Of a stretch of DNA of 64,000 bases, positions 45,983-54,029 are shown one piece after another. Source of the stretch: Paenibacillus sp. NAIST15-1 (GTDB taxonomy: Bacteria; Bacillota; Bacilli; Paenibacillales; Paenibacillaceae); assembly GCF_001894745.1 (NCBI RefSeq), contig NZ_BBYF01000007.1, positions 62,001 through 126,000 of the forward strand, given 5' to 3'. Every line of letters starts with the position of its first letter. The stretch's first letter is position 1. The position numbers and the translations under genes are program-made. Below the pieces are notes generated by a model that made no database searches, was not told the origin of the DNA, and was given only the letters and a program-made list of their open reading frames with translations.

Positions 45983-47106
45983 GATGGATTCGCTCCTTTG
46001 GCAGGGGTCGGGATTCGTTTATAAAATGGAGTCGAGACGACGCGGGCTTTCAACTGCTTGCCGCGAATTTCGACAAGAATTTCTGTATCCAATTCAGAGA
46101 ATGCGGATTCAATCAAGGCTAGCCCTAGATTGCGCTTTAATGTCGGCGACTGTGTTCCTGTTGTAACTTCTCCGATCACGCGCCCATCTGCAAGCACTGG
46201 ATAATGGGAGCGAGGAATGCCTTTGTCGATCATCTCGATGCCTACCAGCTTTCGTGCCGGTCCATCGGTCTTCTGCTTCGTTAATGCTACACGGCCGATG
46301 AAGTCGCCCTTATCCAGCTTGACGAATCGTGCTAGTCCTGCCTCAAGCGGCGAGATATCGGCAGTAATTTCTTGTCCATAGAGGGGCAGACGTGCCTCGA
46401 AGCGCAAGGTGTCTCTAGCACCAAGCCCTGCTGGGAGCAAGCCGAACGGTTCGCCCGCGCGAATCAGCTCATTCCATACGTGCGCTGCATCTTCTGCGGA
46501 CAAGTAGAGTTCGAAGCCATCTTCACCGGTATAGCCTGAGCGAGACAGCAGTGTTGATACGCCGCAGACTTGAGCATCCGATAGGAAATGGAATGGAGCG
46601 AGCGAATCAATAGGTGCCTCAGTTACCGCAGCAAGAATCGCTTGGGCATTCGGCCCTTGAAGGGCAAGCAATGCTGTGCGATTCGAAACATTGGTCAATG
46701 TAACGCCATGAATCAGATGCTTCTGCAGCCATGCATAGTCTTTATCAATGTTGGAGGCATTAACGACGAGCATGTAACGGTCGCTCTTCATCTGATAAAT
46801 GAGAATATCATCGACAACTCCTCCGTCAGGGTAGCACAGCAGCGTATATTGTGCTTTGCCATCCTCGAGCCGCGATACATCATTTGTTGTCATCTGTTGA
46901 AGAAACGTCAGGGAGGCAGGGCCGCTTACGATAAATTCACCCATGTGGGAGACATCGAATAGACCTGCATGTGTACGAACTGCTTCATGCTCTCGTTGAA
47001 TGCCGATAAATTGAACAGGGAGCTCCCAGCCGCCGAAGTCAATGCAGCGTGCACCCGGATAAGCAGAGTATTGATCAAATATTGGCGTTCTCTTCAATTG
47101 ACTCAT
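45979..47106 (-). CDS. gcvT: Aminomethyltransferase (T-protein of glycine cleavage)
   Basis: The 375-residue protein starts at ATG after GAGGTG. It carries the T-protein landmarks FDVSHMGEF, LNVSNRTALLALQGP and GYTGEDGFELY for folate binding, and GITTGTQSP-like GEVTTGTQSPTLKRNLG near the end. It releases ammonia and transfers the methylene group from aminomethyl-lipoyl-GcvH to tetrahydrofolate. It is first in the operon, about 50 bases after the terminator of the glycine riboswitch. Confidence 0.96.
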   Translation of the reverse strand: MSQLKRTPIFDQYSAYPGARCIDFGGWELPVQFIGIQREHEAVRTHAGLFDVSHMGEFIVSGPASLTFLQQMTTNDVSRLEDGKAQYTLLCYPDGGVVDDILIYQMKSDRYMLVVNASNIDKDYAWLQKHLIHGVTLTNVSNRTALLALQGPNAQAILAAVTEAPIDSLAPFHFLSDAQVCGVSTLLSRSGYTGEDGFELYLSAEDAAHVWNELIRAGEPFGLLPAGLGARDTLRFEARLPLYGQEITADISPLEAGLARFVKLDKGDFIGRVALTKQKTDGPARKLVGIEMIDKGIPRSHYPVLADGRVIGEVTTGTQSPTLKRNLGLALIESAFSELDTEILVEIRGKQLKARVVSTPFYKRIPTPAKGANPS

Positions 47107-47155
47107 GAATTCACCTCGATACGCGTATTTGGACTAATTATCGGTATACGAACAT

Positions 47156-47218
47156 AAAAAGGACAGCCGAAAGAAAAGTGGATGCATCGCATCCTCTCAT
47201 TCTCTCGCTCTGTCCTTT
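47156..47218 (-). terminator. Riboswitch-controlled terminator before gcvT
   Basis: On the minus strand AAAGGACAG (47218-47210) pairs with CTGTCCTTT (47166-47158), followed by a T-run at 47160-47156. The 5' arm is also the closing segment of the second glycine aptamer, so glycine binding should prevent this hairpin. Confidence 0.8.
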
Positions 47219-47425
47219 GTACCTGAGAGTGTCGCCGATTGTCGCAAACAAATTGTTTGTTTCCGTGTCTACCATCGACTTTCCCCTTGGGTGACTGTAT
47301 TCGTTTTCATGAATAGCAGTGCTCTCCAGAGGTGCGTCCGGTAAAAGTCCTTTTGCCTGAGAGATTCACCCATTCAGGCTTACTCCTTCGGCGCTGCTAT
47401 GTCTCAGCAGTCTCTCCCTTTACCA
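47206..47425 (-). ncRNA. Tandem glycine riboswitch controlling gcvT-gcvPA-gcvPB
   Basis: Read leftward, two aptamers follow each other. The first contains GGGAGAGACTGC, CGCCGAAGGAGTAAGC, TGAATCTCTCAGGCAAAAGG and CTCTGGAGAGC. The second contains CACCCAAGGGGAAAGTC and ACTCTCAGGTACAAAGGACAG. This is the standard glycine riboswitch pair, which turns on the glycine cleavage operon when glycine is abundant. Confidence 0.93.
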
Positions 47426-47453
47426 TCATTCGCCATTTTCAGCTGTCATCTCT

Positions 47454-47483
47454 ACATTAGTTGAGCTTTCCACACTTTGTCAA
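47454..47483 (-). promoter_or_regulatory. Promoter for the gcvT operon
   Basis: On the minus strand TTGACA (47483-47478), an 18-base spacer and TAATGT (47459-47454) lie about 30 bases before the first aptamer. Confidence 0.5.
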
Positions 47484-47522
47484 TTGATATTTTCTTCACA
47501 ACTGATTTCATAGCTTGTCATA

Positions 47523-47550
47523 TTGACAATCATGCATATCTTGCAATAAT
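47523..47550 (+). promoter_or_regulatory. Promoter for gcvH
   Basis: TTGACA (47523-47528), a 16-base spacer and AATAAT (47545-47550). A TATAAT at 47561-47566 offers an alternative -10 with poorer spacing. Confidence 0.45.
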
Positions 47551-47599
47551 CTAATGGTGTTATAATTACCCAGTTTAATCGTAATTCGCGAACGAGGAA

Positions 47600-47800
47600 G
47601 GTCGGGAGAGTTTGACAATTGCGATTGTCAACACCGAAGGAGCAAGTTGCCAGCCGCCGATTGGCAATGAATCTCTCAGGTTCCATAACCGCCATTCTGA
47701 CGCAGCTCTGGAGAGTGCATTTCTATGCCGCCAAAGGGGTAAGTTCAACCGCAGTTGTGGCTGTGGAGGAACGGGAACTCTCAGGTACCGAGGACAGAGA
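47600..47800 (+). ncRNA. Tandem glycine riboswitch controlling gcvH
   Basis: The first aptamer contains GTCGGGAGAGTTTGAC, CACCGAAGGAGCAAG, GAATCTCTCAGGTTCC and CTCTGGAGAGTGC. The second has GCCGCCAAAGGGGTAAG and GAACTCTCAGGTACCGAGGAC. It points away from the other glycine riboswitch, and the conserved blocks leave little doubt about the class. Confidence 0.9.
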
Positions 47801-47833
47801 ACAAGGCGACAAGGCCGCTTCCTGTCCATTTTT
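47791..47833 (+). terminator. Riboswitch-controlled terminator before gcvH
   Basis: AGGACAG (47791-47797), the end of the second aptamer, can pair with CTGTCC (47822-47827), followed by ATTTTT. The design is the same as at the gcvT side. Confidence 0.7.
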
Positions 47834-47893
47834 ACGATCTCGATTGGATAGACGGCCTGATGAATGACATTATGAATGAAATGGGGCGTTGAC

Positions 47894-48286
47894 ATGAGTG
47901 AAGTGAAGAATGGATTGCTGTATAGTGAAGAGCATGAATGGGTAATTGCCATAGAAGGCAATACGGTACGAGTTGGCATTACAGATCATGCACAATCCCA
48001 GCTGGGAGACATCGTATTCATCGAATTTCCGCCAGTAGGTACCAGCTTGTCCGCAGGGGACAGCATGGGATCAATTGAATCGGTGAAGACTGTATCTGAG
48101 TTGTACTGTCCGGTATCCGGAACAATTACGAAGGTCAATGATGGATTGGAAGCGTCGCCAGAGCTTGTGAACAGCAGCCCCTACGAAGATGGATGGATTG
48201 CAGAAGTTGAAGTAGAAGGCAGCGTTGAGGAAGCTGTGAAGCACTTGCTGAATGCAGAGCAGTACACGAAGCTGATAGATGAATAG
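47894..48286 (+). CDS. gcvH: Glycine cleavage system H protein
   Basis: The 130-residue protein starts at ATG 47894 with a weak GGGG site; the in-frame ATG at 47876 would add six residues absent from the family. The lipoyl-lysine lies in SIESVKTVSELY (K65), and EEHEWV and GDIVFIE are typical. It carries the aminomethyl group between P- and T-proteins. The gene stands apart from the gcvT operon, facing the other way, under its own glycine riboswitch. Confidence 0.95.
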   Translation: MSEVKNGLLYSEEHEWVIAIEGNTVRVGITDHAQSQLGDIVFIEFPPVGTSLSAGDSMGSIESVKTVSELYCPVSGTITKVNDGLEASPELVNSSPYEDGWIAEVEVEGSVEEAVKHLLNAEQYTKLIDE

Positions 48287-48322
48287 TTGAATAGTTGAAG
48301 GAACAATAGGTTGAGAACTAAG

Positions 48323-48363
48323 AACCTGCTGTACCGGTATCATGCTGGTGCAGCAGGTTTTTT
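48323..48363 (+). terminator. Terminator after gcvH
   Basis: AACCTGCTG (48323-48331) and CAGCAGGTT (48351-48359) pair, the stem continues through TACC/GGTG-like pairs, and a run of T follows. Confidence 0.88.
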
Positions 48364-48470
48364 CATTTGCTTTCTGACAAATTTCGATAGGATTCACCGC
48401 CGAAAAGGAGTACAATATAAGCATCGACAACTAGATGTTGCAATGCTAATAAGAATGCTAGGTGAATGGA

Positions 48471-49304
48471 ATGACAATCGCTTTTTTTGATTCTGGAATC
48501 GGTGGAATAACCGTGTTGGCTGAGGCTATGAAGCATATGCCGCATGAACAATATTTATTTTATGCAGATACGCTGCATGTCCCTTATGGGACGAAATCTC
48601 AATCCGAAGTAATGCGCCATGTAGATTCAGCTGTGGAAGACATCATGCAGCACAATGTGAAGGCGCTTGTTATTGCGTGCAATACAGCGACAAGCATCGC
48701 AGCGTCAGAACTAAGACGGAAGTACGACATTCCGATCATCGGGATGGAGCCAGCAGTCAAGCCTGCCGTGGAAATGAATCGCGACAATGGCAAGCGTGTG
48801 CTTGTATTCGCGACAGCGTTAACCTTAAGTCAGAACAAATACCATACATTAATCAGTCGAATTGACGAAGAACATATTGTGGATTCGATTCCCTTGCCGG
48901 AATTGGTAGAGTATTGCGAGCAGTTAAACTTTGATAAGGGAGTGATAGGAGACTACTTCGTGCATAAGCTTGCTGGATTGGATTTGAATCAGTATGGAAC
49001 GATTGTGTTAGGATGTACGCATTATCCCTATTACAAGCACATATTGAGAGACATTATCCCTGCTCATATCCAGCTTATAGACGGCAGCCATGGCACCGTG
49101 CAGCGTCTAGCACAAGTAATGCAGGAAAACCAGCTTAAGCAGTCATCGGATACGTCAGTTCGCCCTTCAATTCAATTTATGTGTTCAAGTCATGAGCAGA
49201 AATACATAGACAAGTTACAGACTGCACTCTATACCTATCAGACCTTCGGGGGAATGGATACGAATGAACAATCAATTGTTCGAGCTGACGGGGAGCAGTG
49301 CTAA
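48471..49304 (+). CDS. murI: Glutamate racemase
   Basis: The 277-residue protein starts at ATG 48471, 5 bases after AGGTGA. The two catalytic cysteines lie in ACNTATS and GCTHYP, with FFDSGIGG and YADTLHVPYG at the N terminus. It makes D-glutamate for peptidoglycan. The C terminus overlaps the following acetyltransferase gene by 41 bases, so the last residues may be poorly conserved. It could be the main racemase or a second copy; D-Ala-D-Ala ligase, GpsB and FtsW genes lie within 10 kb. Confidence 0.93.
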   Translation: MTIAFFDSGIGGITVLAEAMKHMPHEQYLFYADTLHVPYGTKSQSEVMRHVDSAVEDIMQHNVKALVIACNTATSIAASELRRKYDIPIIGMEPAVKPAVEMNRDNGKRVLVFATALTLSQNKYHTLISRIDEEHIVDSIPLPELVEYCEQLNFDKGVIGDYFVHKLAGLDLNQYGTIVLGCTHYPYYKHILRDIIPAHIQLIDGSHGTVQRLAQVMQENQLKQSSDTSVRPSIQFMCSSHEQKYIDKLQTALYTYQTFGGMDTNEQSIVRADGEQC

Positions 49305-49857
49305 GCTGATCCCGATGCTTCCTGAACATAAGGAAGATTTATACGAAGCAGCATCTCATCCTGATATTTGGCACTACTTGCCGCGCACCATCCGCAGTCT
49401 TACGGATGCAGAACGAGTGATTCATGATGCTGTTCTGAACCGCGAGAAGGGGACTGAGTATCCATTCGTTGTCATTGATCAGCTTACAGAGCGAATTATT
49501 GGCGCGACGAGAATAATGAATATGTCTGCCTTGCATCGATATGCCGAGATTGGCGGCACATGGTATCACCCTTCTGTATGGCGTACTCGCATCAATACAG
49601 AGTGCAAGTATTTGCTGCTGCAATATTGCTTTGAACAGCTGCATACGATTCGTGTTCAGCTGACGGCAGATGTGCGCAATGAGCGCTCGAATCGCGCCAT
49701 TCAACGGTTAGGAGCCGTATACGAAGGGAAATTGCGCCGACATCGGGTGATGGAGGACGGGTATATTCGCGACTCGAATGTGTACAGCATAGTTGATGAG
49801 GAATGGCCACAGGTGAAGGAGAGGCTCGAGCAATATTTGCACCAGGTGTATGTGTAG
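49264..49857 (+). CDS. GNAT acetyltransferase, RimJ/RimL-like
   Basis: The 197-residue protein starts at ATG inside the end of murI, preceded by GGGGG. It has the GNAT fold of the RimJ/RimL type: substrate loop near RTIRSLTDAERVI, beta strands with EIGGTWYHPSVWRTRINTE, and a C-terminal motif NERSNRAIQRLGAVYEGKLR. It would acetylate an amino group of a small molecule or protein N terminus from acetyl-CoA. It is coupled to murI by overlap, but a link with D-glutamate is not shown. Confidence 0.85.
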   Translation: MNNQLFELTGSSAKLIPMLPEHKEDLYEAASHPDIWHYLPRTIRSLTDAERVIHDAVLNREKGTEYPFVVIDQLTERIIGATRIMNMSALHRYAEIGGTWYHPSVWRTRINTECKYLLLQYCFEQLHTIRVQLTADVRNERSNRAIQRLGAVYEGKLRRHRVMEDGYIRDSNVYSIVDEEWPQVKERLEQYLHQVYV

Positions 49858-49912
49858 TTATAGTTATACCGCTATTCAATCGTTCAATTCACAGTTATGT
49901 ATCAATAAATAC

Positions 49913-49960
49913 AAAGAGAGGATGTGCCCGCCAAGTAGATGGGGCTAACATCCTCTCTTT
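49913..49960. terminator. Terminator between the GNAT and DUF5316 genes
   Basis: AAAGAGAGGATGT (49913-49925) and ACATCCTCTCTTT (49948-49960) are perfectly complementary, with a GCCC/GGGC stem in the loop. The symmetrical tails suit both converging genes. Confidence 0.88.
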
Positions 49961-49985
49961 CTTATATGATGATTAAGCCGCTCGC

Positions 49986-50288
49986 TTATAGGACAAAAGT
50001 AAAGATAATGATGGATGTTATAATACTCGGCAGCCCAATTAAAAACATCGTACCGCTGAATTTAATATTTCTTCGATGGTCTTCTTCTGGAATATGGCCC
50101 ATATTAAATTTAAGCTTCGTATCATCCCTGAATAGACCCGAGAAAAGGGAACCGACTACCCACAACCCTAAACCTAAATAGCAATTGATGTTGAATAAGG
50201 AGCGGAGATCTCCATTTTGCCAAATGTACACATACAATACTGAAAGTACAATGAAAACGAGCCCAATTGCAATACGTCGTAAGATCAT
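49986..50288 (-). CDS. Small membrane protein, DUF5316-like
   Basis: The 100-residue protein starts at ATG right after GGAGGTG. It has three hydrophobic helices (about 3-22, 33-53 and 78-99) and a charged loop with GHIPEEDHRRNIKFSG, the pattern of DUF5316 proteins of Bacilli. The function is unknown. The gene stands alone. Confidence 0.75.
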   Translation of the reverse strand: MILRRIAIGLVFIVLSVLYVYIWQNGDLRSLFNINCYLGLGLWVVGSLFSGLFRDDTKLKFNMGHIPEEDHRRNIKFSGTMFLIGLPSIITSIIIFTFVL

Positions 50289-50438
50289 ATCACACCTCCT
50301 CGAATTCCACTATTACCCATCATACACCAAATTCAATCTATGTGAAAGTTAGATCAAATTTAATTCGAATAAAATCAATCAAAAAAACGAGTATTGAATT
50401 TATGATGGTGAACAAGGAGACTTATGAAGCCAGCATCC

Positions 50439-51143
50439 TTACGAAGTTACTTGTACACCCTGAGATGTACACAGAATACGGAATGTATCGCTATCCTTCT
50501 TCAAAACTATGGCGTTAAACCCTGATGTTTCATTTGTATCGGTATGGTGAAGTGATAGCCAACCACGATCAAGCAAGAATATCCGATCCAGGCTGCCGGA
50601 ATCTGTTGCAATGGATGCTTGCATCTGGTAGGCGCTGGAATACACAGATAAATCCTTTTCAATATTCGTTGTTTGAATTTCGACTCCAGTCAATGTATAT
50701 GAACTAGGCCAGACACGCGATTGCTCGTACTCGATTAACCATGGCATGTGTGGTCCAATGTAGGCCGTCTGAAAAGAGATGCTGGTTCCGTCTTCTAATG
50801 GAGCGAGTTGATGGTTAGGTCCTATGTAAGGTATTCCTAGACTTCTTGCAGGTTCAATAAATGAAGGCAACCCTCCTGTTACTTCTAATGCGACTCCGAA
50901 AATCCCTGCACGTTGAGAGGCAAATGCAGCGAATGCTGAGCCCAATGGCGTCTTCTGTGCTTCTTCTAAATCCTCTAAGGCGATGAGTTCAATAAATCCC
51001 TCTCTTAAATAGGCAACCTGCCCAATTGTTCCTGGGAACGGAATGACTTGCTTCGTAAATATAATGCCAGTAGTTTCTTGAATAAGATGGACTGCTTGAG
51101 ACAAATTAGGTACTGCAAGTGTAACATGATCCAAAAACAGCAT
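50439..51143 (-). CDS. VOC/glyoxalase-like domain protein
   Basis: The 234-residue protein starts at ATG 51143 after GAGGG; an eight-residue extension from 51167 is less likely. LDHVTLAVPNLSQAVHLIQ at the N terminus is the usual opening of a vicinal-oxygen-chelate fold, and the second half resembles the Glyoxalase_3 layout (PHMPWLIEYEQSRVWP). Such proteins bind metal and act on or sequester small molecules. It lies 33 bases downstream of a MerR-family gene on the same strand, forming a regulator-enzyme pair often seen in drug or stress response. Confidence 0.8.
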   Translation of the reverse strand: MLFLDHVTLAVPNLSQAVHLIQETTGIIFTKQVIPFPGTIGQVAYLREGFIELIALEDLEEAQKTPLGSAFAAFASQRAGIFGVALEVTGGLPSFIEPARSLGIPYIGPNHQLAPLEDGTSISFQTAYIGPHMPWLIEYEQSRVWPSSYTLTGVEIQTTNIEKDLSVYSSAYQMQASIATDSGSLDRIFLLDRGWLSLHHTDTNETSGFNAIVLKKDSDTFRILCTSQGVQVTS

Positions 51144-51176
51144 AGGAAATCCCTCGTTTCTTCTCAAATTACAATA

Positions 51177-51575
51177 TTAATTGTCTGTTATATGTTGCTT
51201 CCAATGAGTAACTAGTTTTTCTAGTTGCAGCTCTGCTTCTCGTAATAATTGAATCTGTTCTCTTATCTCCTGAAGTCGTTCTTCATAAAATGCTGCAGCG
51301 CATTCAGCTTGATGATTGCTGTTATTGCTGTTATTGCTGTTATTGCTGTTACGCCCTGGCAACCCTTCACAGTTCTGAATCAGGCGCGCTATCTCAACAG
51401 TGCTAACTCCAAGCTTCAAGAATAACTGGATCAGCTGAACGCGCTGGACATCGATGTCTTCGTATATGCGATACCCATTCTCTGAACGAGCGGGGGACAG
51501 CAGATGCTTCTGCTCGTAATAACGCAGGGAACGAAGACTGACTCCTGTAAGCTTAGATAATTCACGAATATGCAT
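51177..51575 (-). CDS. MerR-family transcriptional regulator
   Basis: The preferred start is ATG 51575 (MHIRELSKLTGVS), 12 bases after AAGGAG, giving 132 residues; ATG 51596 would add seven. The winged helix (residues 1-70, LRSLRYYEQKHLLSPAR and GYRIY) is followed by a dimerisation helix (AAAFYEERLQEIREQIQLL). Between them lies an Asn/Ser tract (NSNNSNNSNNSN) coded by a 9-base tandem repeat. It probably regulates the VOC gene directly downstream; the effector is unknown. Confidence 0.87.
   Translation of the reverse strand: MHIRELSKLTGVSLRSLRYYEQKHLLSPARSENGYRIYEDIDVQRVQLIQLFLKLGVSTVEIARLIQNCEGLPGRNSNNSNNSNNSNHQAECAAAFYEERLQEIREQIQLLREAELQLEKLVTHWKQHITDN
51318..51351 (-). repeat. 9-bp microsatellite in the MerR gene
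   Basis: GCTGTTATT on the plus strand repeats 3.8 times without mismatch. The unit is a multiple of three, so a change in copy number alters the Asn/Ser linker between DNA-binding and effector parts without breaking the frame. Confidence 0.85.
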
Positions 51576-51774
51576 TGTTGGTACCAACTCCTTCATAATG
51601 CGGCCACAAACATAGTGTAAAGGATGACATGATGTGAAGGTCAATACGTAATAATCAACATTTCTATGAGCGAGCAGGAAATGTAAGAGTAGGAACCAGT
51701 GAGGTAGAAAAGAAAGGTTTTTTACATTATCCGATTTGAAAAGTGTATGGTGTGTTGATTTCAAAAGGAAAGAG

Positions 51775-51818
51775 GAGGGCAGCTAACCACAATAGGATGT
51801 TGGTTAGCTGCCCTCTTT
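51775..51818 (-). terminator. Terminator of the MBL-fold hydrolase gene
   Basis: A 15-bp perfect stem, GAGGGCAGCTAACCA (51775-51789) with TGGTTAGCTGCCCTC (51801-51815), starts just past the stop. On the minus strand it is followed by TTTCCTTTTG. Confidence 0.85.
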
Positions 51819-51819
51819 A

Positions 51820-52572
51820 TTATGGCTTCGTTATCGACGAATGTGATAGTTGCAGGATCTGATGGTGTATGTTCTGTTCAGACAGACCGCCATGATAACA
51901 GATAACTGTGTCAATCGGATATTTGGTCAGCTTGGCGAGAGAGTGAATTGCGCTGTCCATGTCCAGCGTCGCATGCGGGACGGGGCCTTGCAGCATTCCA
52001 TGAACGCTTATCATCGCGTCGCCGGCTAGCAAGATACGGCTGCGCTCCAAATAGATGCTGACATGCCCAGCTGTATGACCAGGCGTGTGGATAATGCGGA
52101 TTCCGCCGCAGTAAGGAAGAACTTCATTATCCGTAATCAATCGGGTTACGTTCGCTGATGGATGCATGTTACACATGGCCAGAACTTTAGGACGATGTTC
52201 TTCTGGCAGCAGCGGCAGAAGCTTCGCCATAGCTTCGCGGCTAGTCTTAATGAGTGGATATTTGCCTTCTATGTATGGGGCGTCTTCGTGGTGTGCTATC
52301 ACCTCGAGATGGCCATCCTTGGCTGATACCACATCAGGCAGACTCCCGATATGATCGAGGTCTTGATGGGTAAGCAGGACAGCATGCAATCGATCGAGCG
52401 GCACGCCTGTTTCTTGCATCGCATGCTGGATTCGAATCCAATCCCCTGGCATCCCAGTGTCGATTAGTATTGCATCCTCTTCATCCCATATTAGAGTAGG
52501 ATGAATTGCTACTGGTCCTCCGATGCCTTCAGATTCCAACTCTAACATCATGACTCCTGGTGCAACGATCAT
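51820..52572 (-). CDS. MBL-fold metallohydrolase, YflN-like
   Basis: The 250-residue protein starts at ATG 52572, 7 bases after GGAGGG; five further upstream residues are possible. Metal ligands appear in LTHQDLDHIG (the second site of HxHxDH is Asp), HTPGHTAGHVSIY, LLAGDAM and a late CYHGG. This pattern is common among YflN-like hydrolases. The substrate is unknown; thioester, lactone or phosphodiester cleavage are all known in the superfamily. The gene stands alone with its own terminator. Confidence 0.87.
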   Translation of the reverse strand: MIVAPGVMMLELESEGIGGPVAIHPTLIWDEEDAILIDTGMPGDWIRIQHAMQETGVPLDRLHAVLLTHQDLDHIGSLPDVVSAKDGHLEVIAHHEDAPYIEGKYPLIKTSREAMAKLLPLLPEEHRPKVLAMCNMHPSANVTRLITDNEVLPYCGGIRIIHTPGHTAGHVSIYLERSRILLAGDAMISVHGMLQGPVPHATLDMDSAIHSLAKLTKYPIDTVICYHGGLSEQNIHHQILQLSHSSITKP

Positions 52573-52776
52573 AGTATATCCCTCCATCGTGAGTAAGGTT
52601 TGCCATTACGTCTTAGCATAATATGTTTTATCACGGATGGTATTCAATATCAATAGATAAATATTATATCTTAACACATAAATAAATTATTGTCAATATG
52701 CTCATCGAATCATTTTGTGCATTTGATCATCTTGAATTTACGATATTGAACGAAAAAATCGTATTCAACAGAAGAA

Positions 52777-52802
52777 AAGCGGTATCCATCCGGATGCCGC
52801 TT
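52777..52802 (-). terminator. Terminator of the aldo/keto reductase gene
   Basis: AAGCGGTATCC and GGATGCCGCTT pair (one G-T) with a 4-base loop. The minus-strand side continues TTCTTCTG. Confidence 0.7.
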
Positions 52803-52836
52803 GTTTCAGTCATCTATATCGCTGTGTCAACGATGA

Positions 52837-53808
52837 TTAAGGCAGCATACGGCCTCTCGTGCTAACGTAGAGGGAATACCATTCTTCACGTGACAATGTA
52901 ATGGAAGTTGCATCCTTGCAAGCGCGGATCCGCTCTGGATTAACAGTACCAATTACGGGCTGAATATGTGCTGGATGTCTCATTAGCCATGCAAGTACAA
53001 TCGCTTCGCAAGTTGTATTGTATTGGGAAGCTAGCTTCTGAACAAGCTTCGCGGTAGCTTGAACCGATTCGGGTTCATTGTCAAGATTTCGTCCAGAGTA
53101 CAAGCCTTGCGCCAGCGGTCCCCAAGATTGAATTTGAATGCCATTCATGCGGCAGTATTCGAGTGTTCCATCTGGGAAGGTATCGTCAGCAGAAGCTGCT
53201 TGATTCACGTGCACGCCTGCATCCAGCCAGCCATAGCGGGCTAAGCTCATTTCCAACTGATTTGCAACGAAAGGTTCATTGAAGCATGATTGCAGAAGTC
53301 GAATCTGACCAGCACTCATATTGGATACGCCGAAATGACGCACTTTGCCGGATTGCTTCAATTGGTTGAATGCTTCAGCGACTTCTTCTGGTTCCATCAG
53401 AGGATCAGGACGGTGCAGCAGCAATATGTCCAAGTATTCAATACCGAGACGGCTAAGAATGCCGTCGACACTCTCTAAGATGTGAGACTTGGAGAAATCA
53501 TATCTTCCCGGAATATCACCATCAGCGAAACGAATGCCGCATTTGGATTGGATAATAATCTTCTCGCGTAATCCTGGTTGCGCTTTCAGCACGTCGCCAA
53601 ATACTTGCTCCGCTTTGCCGCGGGAGTAAATATTCGCATGGTCGAACATATTGATGTCAATCTCAAGCGCCGCTTCAATAGCAGCTTCCGCACGCTTCAC
53701 ATGTTCATTTGTATACGGCTCATTATCCCAGCTTCCGCCCATTCCCATGCAGCCAAGCACGATGCGGCTTGCCGGAATTCCACGTTCATTCAATGGTAAC
53801 GTTGTCAC
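52837..53808 (-). CDS. Aldo/keto reductase
   Basis: The 323-residue protein most likely starts at GTG 53808, 9 bases after GGAG; TTG two codons upstream is possible. The tetrad is visible: Asp and Tyr in FDHANIYSRGKAEQ, Lys in QSKCGI, His in LLLHRPD. FGVSNMSAGQI and a C-terminal VIGTVNPERI complete the NADPH-binding barrel. It resembles the YdhF-like group that reduces small aldehydes and ketones. It is divergent from the MocR gene across about 220 bases; co-regulation is possible but unproved. Confidence 0.92.
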   Translation of the reverse strand: MTTLPLNERGIPASRIVLGCMGMGGSWDNEPYTNEHVKRAEAAIEAALEIDINMFDHANIYSRGKAEQVFGDVLKAQPGLREKIIIQSKCGIRFADGDIPGRYDFSKSHILESVDGILSRLGIEYLDILLLHRPDPLMEPEEVAEAFNQLKQSGKVRHFGVSNMSAGQIRLLQSCFNEPFVANQLEMSLARYGWLDAGVHVNQAASADDTFPDGTLEYCRMNGIQIQSWGPLAQGLYSGRNLDNEPESVQATAKLVQKLASQYNTTCEAIVLAWLMRHPAHIQPVIGTVNPERIRACKDATSITLSREEWYSLYVSTRGRMLP

Positions 53809-54029
53809 AAGCAATCACTCCAATGTAGTAGTCAATATTAATAGTAATCGTGTTGCTTCCTAGAGTTCGTCCAAATCATATCTGGATGATGCATTACTAG
53901 TTTACTACAGCAGAGTGCTAGATTCCACTATCACATCGACTAAGAACCGCATCGGTTGTAAAATAACCTGAATGTGGTTCTTCTCAATTGGAAGGGTTTG
54001 TGCCAAGATAAGAAAGGGGAGTTGAGCAC

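Noticed and set aside
47612..47867. Two plus-strand ORFs between the gcv genes
   Set aside because: They lie inside a clear tandem glycine riboswitch and have no ribosome binding site.
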